A stretch of DNA of 37,409 nucleotides, from positions 1 to 37,409 of the forward strand of contig UQLQ01000017.1 in NCBI GenBank assembly GCA_900541905.1, given 5' to 3'. The notes below the pieces were generated by a model, which worked only from the letters and a program-made list of their open reading frames with translations, was not told the DNA's origin and searched no databases. The position numbers and the translations under genes were made by a program. Source of the stretch: an uncultured Oscillospiraceae bacterium (lineage in GTDB: Bacteria; Bacillota; Clostridia; Oscillospirales; Acutalibacteraceae). Of the stretch, positions 35,470-37,409 are shown one piece after another. Every line of letters begins with the position of its first letter. Position 1 is the stretch's first letter.

Positions 35470-37409
35470 ATGAATATTCTGAAAAAAGGAAAAAGAAAAC
35501 TCATTGCCGGTATTCTATCTGCAATTATGATGTTATCTATACTTCCCATAACAGGACTATCCTCAATGGCGGCAGAAACATCGGAAGTACAGCAGCGATT
35601 AGAGCTTGCAGCCGAAAAGGGTTTGTCCGAATGGGTAGATACAGAAGGATACCTGAAAGAAGAATTTTATCAAGATAAGTTGTCACAGTATGACTTAGAG
35701 CAAATGGGCGTTCAAAGTCTAATTAACACTTTTAGCGAATCGGAACGCAATGCCAGAATTAAGATGTTGCAAAATGGTATCATGACACGCACTGTCACAG
35801 GCTTCCGAGATATGGTAACTGACGGGGTTAACGTTGTAGGATACTTTGAAGTTGACGGTCGTGTGGCAGTGTGTGTTGAGCACAGCGTAACTACTCCGGG
35901 TTTAGGTAGTCCAACCGGAACTCCTGTCGAAAGCTTTAATCAGGAGTTAAGAAAAGTTTTATATTATGGCAGTTACGGTCCCAGTGCAATTTTAAGCACA
36001 TCTGATAAAGATTGGGTAATTACTTCTCTTGCAGCCAGCCGCGCAAATGGAGATACAGCAGGAACCAATGCAGCAACCTCTTTTATGAATACCATTGCAG
36101 GATTACCGGAAGCACCGTCTAATTTTCATGTATGGATTGTAGACACCAATGGTGGTGCCACACAAGATTTGGCTTACTGGACATTAGATGAAAAAGGATA
36201 TGTCAATCTAAATAAAGTATCAGCAAATCCTGAAATAACAAACGGTAATTCCTACTATTCCCTAGCAGGTGCTGTCTATGGTGTATATACAGAATGGGGC
36301 TGCTATAATGAGGTCGGCAGACTAACCACTGATGAATGGGGTAATACCAATACATTAGAATTAAATGCCGGCACATATTATGTAAAAGAACTTATTGCTC
36401 CACAAGGTTACGCTTTGGATGACGTAACAGTACATGAAGTAACTGTCACGGCTTCCCAAACAGCTACAGTATATACAAGTGATATACCGCAAAATGACCC
36501 TGTTGTAATCTTGCTTCACAAGAAAGATTACGATACAAATACCGATGTACCACAAGGAAGTGCCAGTTTGGAAAGCGCAGAGTTTACCATAAAGTATTTT
36601 TCTGGACTATATGACACAAATCCAGAAGAACAAGGCATTTCTCCTACACGTCAATGGATTCTAAAAACAGATAGTAATGGTATTACAATGTTATCCAATA
36701 ATTTTAAAGTGTCTGGAGATGAATTCTATTATAATTCTCAAGGTAGTGTAACTTTACCTATTGGCACCATAACAATTCAAGAAACAAAAGCTCCGGAAGG
36801 ATACTTGCTTAATCCGGAAATTTTCATTCGTCAGATTACCAGTGACGGTTCATCAGAAGGTGTCAACACATATAATGAACCTGTGATTCCCGAAACTGTC
36901 ATGAAAGGCAGCGTTGAACTATACAAATCTGATGATGAAAGTGGCAACGCACTTGCCGGTGCAGTCTACGGAATTTACTTCCATGACGGTACAGAAGTTG
37001 GCAGACTGACTACCGATGAAACAGGATATGCAAAATCTGACTTGCTCCCTTATGGCCAATATTACCTACAAGAAATCACTGCACCGAACGGCTATGTATT
37101 GGACAATACCCAGTATCCATTTACGATTAGCACTGACGGGCAAGTAATTACCATCAATGCCACCGATAAAAACCAGATGGGTCAAATTCAAGGTACAAAA
37201 ACTGGAGAAGTTTTAGTTGCAAGCGATTTCAGACTAACTGAATTCGGCATGATGTATGCCCCTATCTATGAGGAGCAGGGATTGCCCAACGCAGTATATG
37301 AAATCTATGCAAAAGAAGATATTGCAACGCCGGAAGGCACTGTAAAGTACACTGCCGGCCAGCTGGTAGAAACAGTAACGACCGATGAACAAGGCATGTT
37401 TACTTCTAA
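35470..37409 (+). CDS. SpaA-type pilin-like adhesin with thioester-like domain, 3' end cut by the window
   Basis: At least 646 residues, open to the window edge. The signal peptide is about 1-37 (ending S-M-A-A). Residues about 110-230 resemble the Cys-containing head of Firmicute thioester adhesins: V-A-V-C-V-E-H, then V-L-Y-Y-G-S-Y-G-P. The expected T-Q-x-A position reads T-S-L-A-A, so the bond-forming Gln is missing. Then come SpaA/Cna-B prealbumin-like repeats: G-A-V-Y-G-V-Y ... Y-Y-V-K-E-L-I-A-P-Q-G-Y; I-T-I-Q-E-T-K-A-P-E-G-Y; G-A-V-Y-G-I-Y ... Y-L-Q-E-I-T-A-P-N-G-Y; and the start of a fourth (A-V-Y-E-I-Y). The Glu in x-E-x-x-A-P-x-G-Y is the isopeptide-catalysing residue. GAAAGGAG precedes the ATG at 35470. 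An LPXTG end and a sortase are expected beyond the edge. Confidence 0.88.
   Translation, partial: MNILKKGKRKLIAGILSAIMMLSILPITGLSSMAAETSEVQQRLELAAEKGLSEWVDTEGYLKEEFYQDKLSQYDLEQMGVQSLINTFSESERNARIKMLQNGIMTRTVTGFRDMVTDGVNVVGYFEVDGRVAVCVEHSVTTPGLGSPTGTPVESFNQELRKVLYYGSYGPSAILSTSDKDWVITSLAASRANGDTAGTNAATSFMNTIAGLPEAPSNFHVWIVDTNGGATQDLAYWTLDEKGYVNLNKVSANPEITNGNSYYSLAGAVYGVYTEWGCYNEVGRLTTDEWGNTNTLELNAGTYYVKELIAPQGYALDDVTVHEVTVTASQTATVYTSDIPQNDPVVILLHKKDYDTNTDVPQGSASLESAEFTIKYFSGLYDTNPEEQGISPTRQWILKTDSNGITMLSNNFKVSGDEFYYNSQGSVTLPIGTITIQETKAPEGYLLNPEIFIRQITSDGSSEGVNTYNEPVIPETVMKGSVELYKSDDESGNALAGAVYGIYFHDGTEVGRLTTDETGYAKSDLLPYGQYYLQEITAPNGYVLDNTQYPFTISTDGQVITINATDKNQMGQIQGTKTGEVLVASDFRLTEFGMMYAPIYEEQGLPNAVYEIYAKEDIATPEGTVKYTAGQLVETVTTDEQGMFTS

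Larger units (their letters stand above)
23153..37409. mobile_element. Integrated element (ICE-like), left end and cargo; right end outside the window
   Basis: The left boundary is the truncated tRNA-Trp. Next to it is a tyrosine integrase pointing at the boundary, then a long plus-strand run of small genes including ParA, ParB, a Dam-type methylase, DUF3850, surface proteins and a SpaA-type adhesin, plus a type I toxin-antitoxin locus. This gene order is familiar from Tn1549-like integrative conjugative elements of Clostridia. No relaxase, coupling protein or type IV secretion ATPase is in the window, so conjugative ability is inferred. Confidence 0.75.

Noticed and set aside
1..37409. CRISPR arrays and rRNA genes
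   Set aside because: No regularly spaced direct repeats of CRISPR type and no rRNA-like sequence were seen on reading the window.

Overview
The window looks like a chromosome segment of a low-GC, Gram-positive gut-type Clostridia. The signs are AT-rich DNA, strong AGGAGG-type ribosome sites, a sortase-type surface protein, two lipoproteins with classical lipoboxes, and protein families common in Lachnospirales/Oscillospirales. I cannot name the species. An integrated mobile element begins near 23.15 kb and runs off the right edge.

Chromosomal part (1-23153). A tRNA-Thr(GGU) opens the window. It is followed by a reverse-strand membrane acyltransferase, a large wall-anchored surface protein and a forward-strand serine recombinase. 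Next comes a seven-gene operon (5486-12123): a TetR-type regulator, two Opp/Nik-type ATPases, a solute-binding lipoprotein, a SAM methyltransferase and two permeases. This is a complete peptide/nickel-class importer with an enzyme embedded in it. An XRE repressor and an unusual SLOG-AbrB-zinc-finger protein face each other across an intergenic region full of TTACAGT motifs. Then metE lies back to back with a LysR regulator, with a Met-box-like dyad ahead of metE. A MATE transporter follows. A reverse-strand operon (22961-18554) encodes a small secreted protein, a VanZ-like membrane protein, a LolD/MacB-type ATPase and a large FtsX-type permease. A perfect hairpin terminator sits between the secreted protein gene and the rest.

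Mobile element (about 23153 to beyond 37409). The 3' part of a tRNA-Trp gene, followed by that gene's terminator, marks the left attachment site; the intact tRNA-Trp should lie at the unseen right end. A tyrosine integrase sits next to it. A long forward operon follows: two small proteins, ParA, ParB, a membrane protein, a Dam-type methylase, membrane proteins, a DUF3850 protein and a 51-residue protein. After these come surface genes: an Ig-like membrane protein, a small secreted beta-domain protein, a leucine-rich-repeat protein sharing that domain, a lipoprotein and a SpaA-type pilin-like adhesin cut by the window edge. The order resembles the front half of a Tn1549-like integrative conjugative element. 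No relaxase or type IV secretion gene is visible here.

Most notable signals: (1) a perfect 27-bp inverted repeat exactly bracketing the small surface-protein gene (30614-31237), a candidate DNA inversion switch or RNA stem; (2) a compact locus at 33052-33328 with the layout of the pAD1 par (Fst/Ldr) type I toxin-antitoxin system, including both trans-acting repeats and a shared terminator; (3) four copies of one hairpin family (AAGACATTCT/AGAATGTCTT, one with compensatory changes) placed at module borders of the element, the first at the predicted transcription start.
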